The notes: generated from the letters alone by a model not told the origin. A stretch of 58,025 nt of DNA from Saprospiraceae bacterium (GCA_013360405.1 JABWBR010000066.1:1-58025); one strand, 5' to 3'; counted from the stretch's first letter, positions 43,224 to 52,860 are shown. Made by a program: numbers and translations.

Positions 43224-44486
43224 TCATTCTTTATTGATCAACCCCTCTAGTACCTCCCGACGTCCGTCGATATCGTTAGGAATAGGCAATTGCAACAAGC
43301 TGCAAATAAATGGATAAACGTGGATATTTCGAAAAGAAGACGTGGTAATTCCCTTTTTGATTTTTGGGCCCGCAGCGTAAAAGATGCCGTGCAGATCTTT
43401 AATTTCGGGGTCAAAGCCGTGTTCGCCCCGTTTGCCGCCCCTGGCTTTTAATAGAGCCATGGAGCGGTTATAGGAAAAATAATAGGGAAATTCAGTCAGC
43501 GCAATCAACTGGCCGAGCCTCGGGTGGGTAATGCTGTCTCTGTAAAAGGGAAAATCTTCCGTTTTATACACTTTCCAGTGTTCTTCGCGGGCTTTGAGGT
43601 AGGCGTAGGCGCTATCCACCTGGACACCCTCTTTTAGGTAGAAATGCGCCAGCGGGCCGTTATTCACGGTGCGGTAGAGATCGTCGTTTTCCAGCTTTTC
43701 AATGGGCATAAATTGGTCCACATCCACCTCGGCCATGCCGTGGTCGGATACAAAAACGATGTGTACGGGCAGTCCCAATGCATCAACACCGGCAAACAAC
43801 TTCCCCAGTGCCGTATCCAGTGTCATCAGTGCTTCCCGGAGCTTTTCGTCGTTGTTGGGACCGTAGCTGTGGCCGGCATCGTCCATGTTGGAAAAATACA
43901 TAGTAATAAGATGCGGGCGCTGCGCCGGCGGCAGTTGCAGCCAGTCGAGCGCCTGTTTTACGCGCCGCTCTTCGGCTATTCGTTCGTCGTAGGTATACCA
44001 ATACGTAGGTCTTATGCCCTTGATATCGGCTTCGGCGCCCACAAAGAAAAAGCTGGCCGACAGCATGCCCTGTTGCTCGGCCCATACCCAAAGAGGCGTG
44101 CCGCCGTACCAGGTACCGTCTTCTACGATGTCGCGTTTGCTCATGCTGTAAACCCGGTCTTTTTCGGGGGCATAAAAGCTATTGTCAACCAGTCCGTGGT
44201 GTTCGGGATACATGCCGGTGGCTATCGAATAGTGGTTGGGGAAGGTCTTGGAGGGAAAACAGGAAATCATCGATTCCGCCCGCGAGCCCTTGGCTATGAA
44301 TGCAGACAGGTTGGGAGGCTGAAAGCGCTGCACGTAATCCCAACGAAAGCCGTCGAGCGAGATGAGGATCACGTAGGGTTTGTCCAGTTGCGATGCCGCG
44401 TTCTGCCGCCCCGGTTCCTGGTGCATGGGCTGGGTGCAGGCAATTTGGCCTGCAAGGACTAACAAGCTGATTAACAGATGTTTCAT
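43224..44486 (-). CDS. NPP-type nucleotide pyrophosphatase/phosphodiesterase, lipoprotein
   Basis: This is a 420-residue member of the alkaline-phosphatase superfamily. A first metal Asp lies in VILISLDGFRWDY, the catalytic Thr in CFPSKTFPNHYS (near 78), and GTPLWVW, FSNMDDAGHSYGPN and VSDHGMAEVD supply further zinc ligands. This is the ENPP architecture. These enzymes hydrolyse nucleotide or phospholipid phosphodiester bonds outside the cytoplasm. The N-terminus (MKHLLISLLVLAGQIACTQ) suggests lipidation at Cys17. The ATG at 44486 is preferred over 44501 because it starts the signal sequence. Confidence 0.93.
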   Translation of the reverse strand: MKHLLISLLVLAGQIACTQPMHQEPGRQNAASQLDKPYVILISLDGFRWDYVQRFQPPNLSAFIAKGSRAESMISCFPSKTFPNHYSIATGMYPEHHGLVDNSFYAPEKDRVYSMSKRDIVEDGTWYGGTPLWVWAEQQGMLSASFFFVGAEADIKGIRPTYWYTYDERIAEERRVKQALDWLQLPPAQRPHLITMYFSNMDDAGHSYGPNNDEKLREALMTLDTALGKLFAGVDALGLPVHIVFVSDHGMAEVDVDQFMPIEKLENDDLYRTVNNGPLAHFYLKEGVQVDSAYAYLKAREEHWKVYKTEDFPFYRDSITHPRLGQLIALTEFPYYFSYNRSMALLKARGGKRGEHGFDPEIKDLHGIFYAAGPKIKKGITTSSFRNIHVYPFICSLLQLPIPNDIDGRREVLEGLINKE

Positions 44487-44564
44487 ATACGGAAAGTTCA
44501 TTTTATGGCAATATAGCGATTCTGCAGTGTCGAATTAAAGTATTTTTTCGATGCATTAATATAT

Positions 44565-44572
44565 TATTTTTG
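44565..44572 (+). promoter_or_regulatory. Promoter -7 element TATTTTTG
   Basis: TATTTTTG, 26 nt upstream of the TonB-C protein start, fits the TAnnTTTG consensus in the divergent gap. Confidence 0.5.
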
Positions 44573-44597
44573 CCGGTCAATCAGTCATACAGATACC

Positions 44598-45695
44598 ATG
44601 AGAAAAAGTCTGCATCCTCTTTTGTGGCTCTTTTGCTGCATAGCGTTCATTGCCGTTCAGCCTACAGCTATTGGCCAAACTGCCGGAGATACTACCATCT
44701 ACCAGGTAGTAGAAGACCCTGCGCGTTTTCCTGGTTGCGAAGCGGTGGATTCCACTGTCGAGTTCAAACGCCAGTGCGCCTCGCAGCAATTGCTGGCCTT
44801 TGTGTACCAAAACGTGCGCTACCCGCAGGAAGCGCTCGAACAAAATATAGAGGGCAGCGTAGTGCTTACTTTCGTAGTTGAAAAAGACGGTCGCATTTCC
44901 TCTCCCAAAATCATAAAAGACATCGGCGGCGGCTGCGGCATCGAAGCGCTGCGAGTCATAGGCGCCATGAACGAAGCCGGCGTGGTATGGACGCCGGCAA
45001 AAAACAAAGGGCAAGTGGTGAGAAGCGTGGTCAACCTGCCCGTGCGCTTCCGCATCAAAGAAGCGCCGGCATTTACGATCACGGCTTATGGCGACTCGAT
45101 CTATACCCGTTTTGACGAGGCGCTGGCCTACGAAGGCGGCGAAGAAGCCCTGGCTGCCTATCTCGACAGCCGGCTCAAATATCCGCCGGTGGGAAATGAT
45201 AGCTGCCGCGTAGGCAATATCGATATCCAATTGCTCGTGCAGGCCAACGGGGATGTGCGCATTGTGGACCTGACCGACTACAACGACCTCGGCTTCGATT
45301 TTTGGTACGAAGCTATCGACGCCGCCACATCTACATTGGGCAAATGGAAACCCGCCGTATATCAGGGGCGAAAAGTGCCCTCCGCTTTCGATATCAGCCT
45401 GTCATTTACACCTACCATAGACGCCTGCAAAACCGTGGTAGAAAAATTCGACCTGGCCGGCCGCCTCATCAACGAAGGCGCTACTTTGTTTGACCAGGAA
45501 AAACAAGAAGAAGGCCTGGCCAAAATGGGCGAAGCCATCGCCTTGTTTCCCAACCACGCCGGCCTCCTATTGGTACGCGGACAAGCCTACCTCGATATGA
45601 ATAAACTCGCCGAAGCCTGCGCCGACTTGTCGAAAGCCCGCCGCATCGCACTGGTAAAATGGTACGACAATATTCTGCCGCTGATCTGCAGATAA
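44598..45695 (+). CDS. TonB C-terminal-domain protein with TPR tail
   Basis: This is a 365-residue exported protein with a signal peptide (about 1-27, ending AIGQ). The first TonB_C domain (about 50-155) shows ARFPGCE...FVYQNVRYPQEALEQNIEGSVVLTFVVEKDG, the usual YP-x-x-A...G-x-V-x-x-x-F-V pattern. A second diverged copy follows (about 165-280, SRLKYPPVGNDSC), and a TPR-like stretch (about 300-355, GEAIALFPNHAGLLLVRGQAYLDMNKLAEACADLSKA). No transmembrane anchor with a proline-rich linker is present, so it is not a classical energy transducer. It may be a periplasmic protein using TonB_C as an interaction module. Confidence 0.85.
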   Translation: MRKSLHPLLWLFCCIAFIAVQPTAIGQTAGDTTIYQVVEDPARFPGCEAVDSTVEFKRQCASQQLLAFVYQNVRYPQEALEQNIEGSVVLTFVVEKDGRISSPKIIKDIGGGCGIEALRVIGAMNEAGVVWTPAKNKGQVVRSVVNLPVRFRIKEAPAFTITAYGDSIYTRFDEALAYEGGEEALAAYLDSRLKYPPVGNDSCRVGNIDIQLLVQANGDVRIVDLTDYNDLGFDFWYEAIDAATSTLGKWKPAVYQGRKVPSAFDISLSFTPTIDACKTVVEKFDLAGRLINEGATLFDQEKQEEGLAKMGEAIALFPNHAGLLLVRGQAYLDMNKLAEACADLSKARRIALVKWYDNILPLICR

Positions 45696-45752
45696 TTTTT
45701 TTGGCTTTGCACGTAGGGGAGAAGGGGGCTGGGGAGCATCTATGTTATAACA

Positions 45753-45803
45753 GCACTCAGCAGTCAGCAGTCAGCCGAGTGCTGAGTGCTGACTGCTGAG
45801 TGC
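45753..45803 (+). terminator. Inverted repeat (GCACTCAGCAGTCAGCA)
   Basis: GCACTCAGCAGTCAGCA (45753-45769) pairs perfectly over 17 bp with 45787-45803 across a 17-nt loop, followed by AAAACAAAAAT rather than a T-run. It lies between two plus-strand genes and is made of AGCAGTC/GCACTCA units. Confidence 0.65.
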
Positions 45804-45826
45804 AAAACAAAAATCTTCCCAAAATT

Positions 45827-46504
45827 ATGAATCGATACATCACTTTACTGGCCGCGATTGCCCTGACCTGGACGGCGCAGGCCCAGGACGTCCGCAAACT
45901 CTCCAGCTTCGACGGCATTGCCGTGATCGGCAATATCGAAGTGATTGTGCAACAGGGCGAAGAAGAACAGGCCGTAGTAGAAGTCTTCGGCATCGACGAA
46001 GACGACATCTCTGTGTACGTCAGCCACAATACGCTGCGTCTGCAACTCATCAACTCGCTGTTTAAGCGCGAGCAAAGGGCGAAGGTCACCGTTACCTATA
46101 AGCAGTTGCGGTCGCTGAAAGCCAATGCAGGGTCGCGTATCAGCAGCGAAGGCGCCATTACCGCCGACAAACTGTACGTACGTTCGCAGAGCGGTTCCGA
46201 AGTGACCCTCGAGGTAAAAACCAACGTCATCGACGCGGGCGCACAGGAAGGCGCCGTGTTGCGCCTCAGCGGCGCCACCGAAACATTCGACGCTTCAGCA
46301 GCCACCGGCGGCAAACTCTACGCCCTCGAGTTGGAAAGCAAAACAACCTATGCCAACGCCAATACCGGCGGCGAAGCCGAGGTAGTCGCCCTCGACCGCC
46401 TCGACGCCAGCGCCAATACCGGCGGCTCTATCCGGTATAAAGGCGCCCCCGGCGAAAGAAATACCAAGACGGTGTTGTCGGGGGATATTAAGCGGGTGGA
46501 GTAG
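45827..46504 (+). CDS. Head-GIN domain (DUF2807) secreted protein
   Basis: This is a 225-residue protein with signal peptide MNRYITLLAAIALTWTAQAQ. A DUF2807/head-GIN right-handed beta-helix domain follows (about 25-220): FDGIAVIGNIEVIVQQGEEEQAVVEV at the start, then repeating strands VTVTYKQLRSLKANAGSRI, LYVRSQSGSEVTLEV, LRLSGATETFDASAATGGKL. The domain is common in Bacteroidota envelope proteins. Its function is unknown, probably adhesion or structural. The ATG at 45827 starts the signal peptide. Confidence 0.9.
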   Translation: MNRYITLLAAIALTWTAQAQDVRKLSSFDGIAVIGNIEVIVQQGEEEQAVVEVFGIDEDDISVYVSHNTLRLQLINSLFKREQRAKVTVTYKQLRSLKANAGSRISSEGAITADKLYVRSQSGSEVTLEVKTNVIDAGAQEGAVLRLSGATETFDASAATGGKLYALELESKTTYANANTGGEAEVVALDRLDASANTGGSIRYKGAPGERNTKTVLSGDIKRVE

Positions 46505-46584
46505 GTTAGCGCTTAGCAGTTAGCACTCAGCAGTCAGGTACTAGTTATCAGCTAAGTGCTGAGTGCTGACCGCTAAGCCCTAAC
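46505..46584. terminator. Inverted repeat between convergent genes (GCTTAGCAGT / AGCACTCAG units)
   Basis: The 28-nt arm 46505-46532 pairs with 46557-46584 with three mismatches. It fills the whole 86-bp gap between a plus-strand and a minus-strand gene and uses the same AGCACTCAGCA unit as the hairpin at 45753. Confidence 0.7.
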
Positions 46585-46590
46585 CTCTAA

Positions 46591-48000
46591 CTAGACTGCC
46601 TCCAACATTTCCAACAGCCACTCCTTCTCCGTAAGCGGATTGGCGTGCTGGATCTCCTGGCGCAGCTTTTCCTTTTGCTCCTTATTGCGCGGTGTCACGC
46701 GCAGTAGCTTTTTGGTATAACGGATAATATTTTGGTAATTGGCCTTGTGATAGCCGATCACCTCCTTGCGCTGCAGGTATGTGCGCATACTTTCGAGTAG
46801 CGACTCCAGGGCGTCGAGCTCCTCCTCTTCGTAAAACATCTTGAGCAACATACTCTTGGCATTGAGGTTGATCAGCATATCGTCGTATTCTACCTGTACC
46901 AGCAGGCGCTGAGCCTCCTTGTATTTTTTTTGCTCATAGAGCAGCCGCGCCTGGCAGTAGTGCACAAAATTTTCGCGATAGCGGGGTTCCAGGAATTGCT
47001 GGTATTGGTTGATAAAAATCCCCGCCCAGTCAAACTCCTTGAGACGCAGGCCGATGAGTATCACGTTGAGGAATGTCCAGCGCGAAACGATTTGGTTTTC
47101 TATCAAAATGCCCATTTCAAATCCCCTGCGGTACAACTCGAATGCTTCGCGTACAAAAGCGGTTACGCCTGCGTTCATCTTGCCGATACAATAGTTGAGC
47201 GCCATGAGGTAGATTTCGCGCAGTTCGGAGTGAGGGAATACCTGCCCGTGTTGCTGTATCTGCTGTTTGAGCTGCTCAAAATGCTGAGGGTTGTCTTTCT
47301 GCAAATTGGCTCGGTATATATAATAATAGATCGCAATGGCGGGCACGGCCAGTTTGTTGTGTCGCTCTACATAATCAAGCACAGCTTCCAGCAAGCCCGT
47401 GTCGTAGCCGGCTTTGTATACGGCCTGGTGCGACAACATGCGGCAGGTTTGCCTCAGTTTTTCAATAATAAAAGTGAGCTCGAGCGCGTCAGACACCTCC
47501 TGCAGGTTCATCTGAGTGGTGCGCTGCTTGCCTTCCATAGAAGTATACAACTCCAATTGGAACAAATAGTCGTTGCGAAAATACCGGTCGTCGCGATAGG
47601 GAAACGCCGTGATGGCCTCCTGTGCGTTTTTCAAGGCCCGCTGCATCGGCTTGTCCAACTTGCGCTTGCGATACACGCCTGCCAGCGTAATTCGGCTGTG
47701 CAACTCGTCTTCTACCAGGTCTTGTACAACGAGGTATTCCTCCACAGCTTTTGTCAGGAAGTGGACAGTCTGCCGCAATTTGGCATCATCTATAGGCTCG
47801 CCTCCAAAAATTTTGGCGTATATTTTCTCTTTTCGCAGGGACTTTTCGTTATCTAAGTGGTCGCCGGCGGTTAGATAGTCGAAAAGCCTGGCTACATCTT
47901 CCCGCTGATTGTGAGCGGGAGAATCGAGCCACTTGCGCAATTCGCGCTGTTCTTTTTTGTTCAAACTCTTTAAAACGGCAATCAAATAACTATTTTCCAT
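46591..48000 (-). CDS. 469-residue helical-repeat protein (paralogue A)
   Basis: This is a 469-residue, soluble, almost wholly helical protein without signal peptide or membrane helix. Landmarks are MENSYLIAVLKSLNKKEQRELRKWLDSPAHN at the start, HQAVYKAGYDTGLLEAVLDYVE, YLMALNYCIGKMNAG, NIIRYTKKLLRVTP and LTEKEWLLEMLEAV at the end. TPR/SEL1-like repeats are likely (LLYEQKKYKEAQRLLVQ). I do not recognise a named family; similar proteins are, to my knowledge, common in Saprospiria. It is divergent from a roughly 1000-residue T9SS protein, and an equal-length paralogue occupies the same relative position at 51451-52860. A cytosolic regulatory or scaffold role linked to that neighbour is possible. 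Confidence 0.8.
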   Translation of the reverse strand: MENSYLIAVLKSLNKKEQRELRKWLDSPAHNQREDVARLFDYLTAGDHLDNEKSLRKEKIYAKIFGGEPIDDAKLRQTVHFLTKAVEEYLVVQDLVEDELHSRITLAGVYRKRKLDKPMQRALKNAQEAITAFPYRDDRYFRNDYLFQLELYTSMEGKQRTTQMNLQEVSDALELTFIIEKLRQTCRMLSHQAVYKAGYDTGLLEAVLDYVERHNKLAVPAIAIYYYIYRANLQKDNPQHFEQLKQQIQQHGQVFPHSELREIYLMALNYCIGKMNAGVTAFVREAFELYRRGFEMGILIENQIVSRWTFLNVILIGLRLKEFDWAGIFINQYQQFLEPRYRENFVHYCQARLLYEQKKYKEAQRLLVQVEYDDMLINLNAKSMLLKMFYEEEELDALESLLESMRTYLQRKEVIGYHKANYQNIIRYTKKLLRVTPRNKEQKEKLRQEIQHANPLTEKEWLLEMLEAV

Positions 48001-48178
48001 GCGGAATATTCATTTTTTTTCAACAAATGGCGATTCATTAACTAAACACATAATTAATTGATAAATAAACCTATAAACCCATAAACCCATAAACCGATCC
48101 ACCCAAAACTACTTCTTTTTTTTCAACAAACCTCTTTTTTTGTCTTTGTAATTGAATATTAATCATAAGACTTTTGTA

Positions 48179-51175
48179 ATGCAAACAGGAACAAACGACC
48201 TAAACTTCGCGCTAATGCTAATGTCAAGGACTGGTAAACAAACATCAAAGGGTATGCTACTATACCGATGGGTGTTTGCAGCGCAAATGTTCCTCTTGAC
48301 ATGCGGGTTGCAAGCACAGGGATGGGAAATCTCTTTTGGAGGCGACAACGAGGATTTTGGTTACGGAGTGGTCCAAACGCAGGATCACGGTTATATAGTG
48401 GTAGGTTTTAGCGAGTCTTTCGGAGCAGATAATGACATGGATGTGTACGTCATCCGCACCGATGTAGACGGCACCCTTCTCTGGATGAGGGAATTCGACG
48501 AGGGATTTCGCGAAAACGCCTACGACGTCATTGAAACAGAAGACAATGGTTTCCTCATTGTAGGAGATGTCGCCCCTGAAGTGAGCGATGCCCCGCAAGT
48601 ATACCTGCTGAAGATCTCGAAATTCGGCGAGTTTGAGTGGAGCAAAAAGTACGACAATGTAATCGGCCTCACCGCACATGTCCAACAGGGCAGAGAAATA
48701 GCGCGGGCAGCCGATGGCAGTGGATACGCAATAATTGGTCTGTCGAAAGCGTCAGACGCCAACGGAAACGATGAGATTTTGCTCATCCGTGTTGACAACC
48801 AGGGTAACGAATTATGGCGCACTACTTACGGCTCGCCCAGCGTAGATGACAGCGGCAACTGTATCGCCGCCCTGCCCGACGGCGGGTTTGTCTTCGCAGG
48901 CAATACGAAAGTAAGCGTGGGCAACGACATCACGATCTTCCGGGTAGACCAGGATGGCAACCAGGTGTGGAATGTGGTGAGCGGCAACAGCAACCAGAAC
49001 GAAGAAATCAACGACATGGTGCTCTCGCCCAACGGCAGCCTGATTTTGGTGGGTTCCGCCCAGGATTACAACAGAGCCTATATCGGCAGTTACACGCTCG
49101 ATGGCCTATTGGAATGGGAAAAAACTTTTAATCCGGGCCCATCCGGCGGCGCACTCAATGCCGTAGTCAACCTCACCGATGGCAACATCGCCGTGTGTGG
49201 CTACGTAGAAACTTCAGCCAGCAATATCGATGTGTATGTCGGCAAATTTGATACCGGCAATGGCAACGAAATCTGGGCCCAGAATCTCGGCGATCCCGAA
49301 AAACTCGATATCGGCGAAGGACTGGCAGCTTCCGTAGACGGCGGATTCCTTATCGTAGGTTACAACTCGCAGTCTATCGTACTGATCAACGACGTTACCC
49401 TGATCAAAACCGACGGATTAGGCAACATTATTACGAACCATGTAAGTGGTAAAGTATATCATTCACCAGACGGGTGTAATGAGTTTGGCGCGGGCGACGC
49501 GCCATTGACAGGATGGTTAATTAAAGCGGAAGGTCAAAATAATACTTACTTCGGCACTACCGATGCCAGTGGTAATTATGACATCCTCACCGATACAGGC
49601 GCATACACAATAACGGTGCTGCCACCCAACACTTACTGGAATGTCTGCGATCCAGCCGGGTTCACCGTTACACTAGACGACTTCTACACAAACGCCAACT
49701 TCAATTTCCCGGTGCAAACCGGTGTATTTTGTCCCTATCTGGAAGTCGCAGTGAATACCGATTTTCTTGCGGTATGCGAAGATGTCAGCTACTCCATCGA
49801 TTATGTCAATCTCGGACCTGTCGCCGCAGAAAATGCTTATGTAGAGGTAACGCTCGATTCCGAACTGACTTTTGTGTCCGCCACTCTCCCGGTGTTTGCC
49901 CAAAACGGCAATACTTACACCTTTTTGTTGGGCGATGTGGCTTCTACACAGCAAGGCAGCTTCGATATCCAAACCGAAATGGACTGCGAGGGCATCGCCC
50001 AAAATCAGGCCGTGCTGGTGAGCGCGCACATCTTCCCCGATTCGCTCTGTCTGCAACCCGGCCCCAATTGGGACGGTTCGAGCATCTCGGTTAACGGCGC
50101 CTGCGTCGGCGACTCGCTGCGGTTCAATATCAGAAATATCGGCCTCGCCGGTATGGCTGGCAGCAAAAGGTATTTCGTAGTGGAAGATCAGGTGATGTTC
50201 CTCATCGATACCTTCCAACTCGACAGCGATGAAGAAATTGACATTAGCTTTGAAGGCAACGGCGCTACTTACCGCCTGATCGCCGAGCAATCGGAAGATC
50301 ACCCCGGTAATAACAACCCAACCGTAGCAATAGAAGGTTGTGTCGAAGAAGGTTTACCTTATTCCACAGGTTTTGTAACTCAGTTTGCTGAAAACGACCA
50401 GGACCCGTTCCTCGCTATCAACGCGTCGGAAACTACGGGTTCTTCCAACCAACCGGTTGAATTGAGAGGCTATCCCAAAGGCTATCAGGATTCTATTATC
50501 GATGTAAACACAGCACTGAAGTACACCGTCCTGTTTAGGAATACAACAACCGATACTATTACAAGAGTGGTAATCAGAGACACTTTACCATCTGAGCTCG
50601 ACATCACTACACTGGTGCCGGGAGCAGGCAGTCATCCCTATGTTTTTGAAATCTACAGCAACGGTGTCCTGAAAATCACTTTTGATGAAATCCAACTTCA
50701 ACCAGGCGACAGCGCAGAGGAGGCTCTGAAAAGAGGGTTTGTCGAATTCCGAATTGCCCAAAAACCCGGCAACCCAATTGGTACCACAATCGATAATCGC
50801 GCTGTCGTCTACTTTGACTACGTACCTCCGATGGTTACAAACAATGTACACCGCGTCGTTGAATGCAACGACATCTTCGATACCGAAGAAGGATGCATTG
50901 TGGTGGATGTAACAAACCCACCGCTTATCCCCGGAGTTGACATAAAGGTTTATCCTAATCCGTTTACAGAATCTGCCACCTTTGAAATCAACGGCCGCTC
51001 ATTTGACGCGGTTAAGCTCCAACTCTTCGACCTGCAAGGCCGATTGGTGCGCAGCGAAAAATCAAGTGGAAGCAGGTTCCAATTTGATCGCAATCACTTA
51101 CCGCGCGGACTCTATATGTTTACGCTGGAGTCTGAAGGGCAACTGATCGCAACAGGTAAGATGATTATTCAGTAG
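48179..51175 (+). CDS. Large T9SS-secreted propeller/DUF11-like protein (paralogue A)
   Basis: This is a 998-residue exported protein. The N-terminal propeller-like region (about 45-420) has repeats of the form DGGFxxVGxT...D-x-x-x-xK-x-D-x-x-GN-x-x-W (e.g. TDGLGNIITN, DNQGNELWRTTYG). A carboxypeptidase-regulatory-like domain (about 425-510, FGTTDASGNYDILTDTGAY) follows, then DUF11/DUF7619-like repeats (about 760-900, TLPSELDITTLVPGAGSHPY; RAVVYFDYVPPMVTN) and a T9SS type A sorting domain (last ~80 residues, VDIKVYPNPFTE). The start is uncertain: the ATG at 48179 gives a long leader, and the one at 48254 (MLLYRWVF) sits directly before the hydrophobic signal. It is probably a surface structural or adhesive protein. 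Confidence 0.85.
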   Translation: MQTGTNDLNFALMLMSRTGKQTSKGMLLYRWVFAAQMFLLTCGLQAQGWEISFGGDNEDFGYGVVQTQDHGYIVVGFSESFGADNDMDVYVIRTDVDGTLLWMREFDEGFRENAYDVIETEDNGFLIVGDVAPEVSDAPQVYLLKISKFGEFEWSKKYDNVIGLTAHVQQGREIARAADGSGYAIIGLSKASDANGNDEILLIRVDNQGNELWRTTYGSPSVDDSGNCIAALPDGGFVFAGNTKVSVGNDITIFRVDQDGNQVWNVVSGNSNQNEEINDMVLSPNGSLILVGSAQDYNRAYIGSYTLDGLLEWEKTFNPGPSGGALNAVVNLTDGNIAVCGYVETSASNIDVYVGKFDTGNGNEIWAQNLGDPEKLDIGEGLAASVDGGFLIVGYNSQSIVLINDVTLIKTDGLGNIITNHVSGKVYHSPDGCNEFGAGDAPLTGWLIKAEGQNNTYFGTTDASGNYDILTDTGAYTITVLPPNTYWNVCDPAGFTVTLDDFYTNANFNFPVQTGVFCPYLEVAVNTDFLAVCEDVSYSIDYVNLGPVAAENAYVEVTLDSELTFVSATLPVFAQNGNTYTFLLGDVASTQQGSFDIQTEMDCEGIAQNQAVLVSAHIFPDSLCLQPGPNWDGSSISVNGACVGDSLRFNIRNIGLAGMAGSKRYFVVEDQVMFLIDTFQLDSDEEIDISFEGNGATYRLIAEQSEDHPGNNNPTVAIEGCVEEGLPYSTGFVTQFAENDQDPFLAINASETTGSSNQPVELRGYPKGYQDSIIDVNTALKYTVLFRNTTTDTITRVVIRDTLPSELDITTLVPGAGSHPYVFEIYSNGVLKITFDEIQLQPGDSAEEALKRGFVEFRIAQKPGNPIGTTIDNRAVVYFDYVPPMVTNNVHRVVECNDIFDTEEGCIVVDVTNPPLIPGVDIKVYPNPFTESATFEINGRSFDAVKLQLFDLQGRLVRSEKSSGSRFQFDRNHLPRGLYMFTLESEGQLIATGKMIIQ

Positions 51176-51198
51176 GTCATAATCCCATAAACATTCGA

Positions 51199-51226
51199 GG
51201 TTCCTTGCTCTTCGGAGCAAGGAACC
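51199..51226 (+). terminator. Perfect 12-bp hairpin with TTCG tetraloop
   Basis: GGTTCCTTGCTC-TTCG-GAGCAAGGAACC lies 24 nt after the stop codon of the secreted propeller gene. The very stable UUCG loop suggests a transcript-end or mRNA-stabilising structure. No U-run follows. Confidence 0.65.
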
Positions 51227-51331
51227 CACCTACAAACAAGCAAAAGGTCATCCCTATAAGATATTCGTTTTTTCTAAGAATTAGGTCGTCTTTATTTTTT
51301 TCATGAGATTATGATTTGTTATTAGCGAGAG

Positions 51332-51363
51332 GCTGCGCCCAAGAAGGCGCAGCTTTTTTTTTG
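51332..51363 (+). terminator. Rho-independent terminator
   Basis: GCTGCGCC (51332-51339) and GGCGCAGC (51346-51353) enclose CAAGAA and are followed by a run of T. It is a textbook intrinsic terminator on the plus strand between the convergent propeller gene and the second 469-residue gene. Confidence 0.9.
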
Positions 51364-51450
51364 CCCCAAAGTCCCACCGTCCCGTTTCAACTCCGCTCTA
51401 CGACCCGCATGAATCGCCCCCTCTCCCCCTCCCCAAGTCTCTCCCTCCCT

Positions 51451-52860
51451 TCACAACCCCTCCACCTGCTCCAACAGCCACTCCCGTTCCGTCAGGATTT
51501 CTTCACTCGAGATAGCCAAACGCAACGCTTCTACTGCGGCCCGGTCATAGGGGTTTACCGCCAGTAGTTTTTTGGTATATCGCACCATATTGAGGTAGTT
51601 TTGCCGGTGATAGCCCATCAGACGCTTGCGGTGGATGAAGTTTTTCATAGCGTCGAGGTGGGCCTGTAGCGGATCCCATTCGTTGAGTTTGTAATAGATC
51701 TTGATGAGCAGTGTTTTGGCGGCCAGGTTGAGCAGCAGGTCGGCGTAGTCTGCTTTTTGCAGCAGGGCCAGCGCGGAGGCCAGGTCGCCGCGCTCGTAGG
51801 CCAGGCGTGCCAGGCTAAAGCTATACATGCTCTCGCTGTGCTTTTTCTCCAACGCGTTTTTGTATTGATGGATAAACCGCTCTACCCAGTCAAAAGCGCC
51901 CACTTTTAAGCCCATAGCTACGATGTTGCGGTAGGTAAACCGCGACAACACCCCTTCGCTAAGCAGCAAGCCGCTCGCCAAGCCCTCCTGGTAGAGCGAC
52001 AGCCCCTCTTCGGCAAATTGCTCCTGGCCTTCGTTGAGTTTGCGGATGCAGTAATTGAGAGCCAATAACATCAGATCGCGCCATTCTTCGGCAGGAAACG
52101 CGGCTTTGTGCCGGAAGATAGCCTGCTTGAAGACATGAAAAAACGCAGCATTGTCCTGGTGCACCAGCGCCTGGTAACCGCAATGGTATACGGCGATGGC
52201 CTGTGTTTCCAGCATGTCGGGTTGTTGGCGCAAGGCCTCCAGCACGGCTTCAAGCAGGGCGAATTCGTATTCCGCTTTGTACACGGCCTGGTGCGCTAGC
52301 GCAAGGCAGGCGAGCCGGAGTTTTCGGGCTATAAACGCCCTGTCGAGGCACTCGCCGATTTCCTGCAGGTTGTGCCTGCCGGTGCGCAATTGCGAGGCTT
52401 CCCATTGGTAACGCTCTTCCTGCAACAGATAGGCCGTGTGGTGATACCCGGCATGGCGCAAGGGCAACCTGTCTTGCCGGGCTTCTGCGGCGTCAACCGT
52501 TTGTACAAAGTGATCGTCGAGCTTGCGCCGGCGATAGGCCCTGGCCAATTGCAGGCTTTCCCCGCTGGAGTCCTGCTGCCAGCTCTGATAAGCAAGGTAT
52601 TGCTCGGTTAATTGCATTAACCAACTCATGAGTTGCCGGACGGACTGGGCGTCGAATGCCTTTCCCGGGAACAAAAACTCGTGCACCTGGCGTTTGTCGG
52701 GCGCCAGGCGCCAGCCGGGCATGTTTTCGTGTAGGTATTCAAATAACCGCACCACATCCGGCCGCTTGTTGAAAAATGGCGACCGCACAAAGGCAGATAA
52801 TTCTTTCCATTCGCTTTTATTAAGCGTCTCTAATGCGATTAATAACTTGCTATTTTTCAT
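51451..52860 (-). CDS. 469-residue helical-repeat protein (paralogue B)
   Basis: This protein has the same length and layout as the one at 46591-48000: MKNSKLLIALETLNKSEWKELSAFVRSP at the start, HQAVYKAEYEFALLEAVLEALR, LLALNYCIRKLNEG, MVRYTKKLLAVNP, and LTEREWLLEQVEGL at the end. It is cytosolic and helical, with TPR-like pairs (LARLAYERGDLASALALLQKA). Identity to paralogue A is moderate, concentrated in these blocks, so the duplication is old. It is divergent from the propeller gene at 53019 with a 158-bp gap, AT-rich on both sides. No function can be assigned. Confidence 0.8.
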   Translation of the reverse strand: MKNSKLLIALETLNKSEWKELSAFVRSPFFNKRPDVVRLFEYLHENMPGWRLAPDKRQVHEFLFPGKAFDAQSVRQLMSWLMQLTEQYLAYQSWQQDSSGESLQLARAYRRRKLDDHFVQTVDAAEARQDRLPLRHAGYHHTAYLLQEERYQWEASQLRTGRHNLQEIGECLDRAFIARKLRLACLALAHQAVYKAEYEFALLEAVLEALRQQPDMLETQAIAVYHCGYQALVHQDNAAFFHVFKQAIFRHKAAFPAEEWRDLMLLALNYCIRKLNEGQEQFAEEGLSLYQEGLASGLLLSEGVLSRFTYRNIVAMGLKVGAFDWVERFIHQYKNALEKKHSESMYSFSLARLAYERGDLASALALLQKADYADLLLNLAAKTLLIKIYYKLNEWDPLQAHLDAMKNFIHRKRLMGYHRQNYLNMVRYTKKLLAVNPYDRAAVEALRLAISSEEILTEREWLLEQVEGL

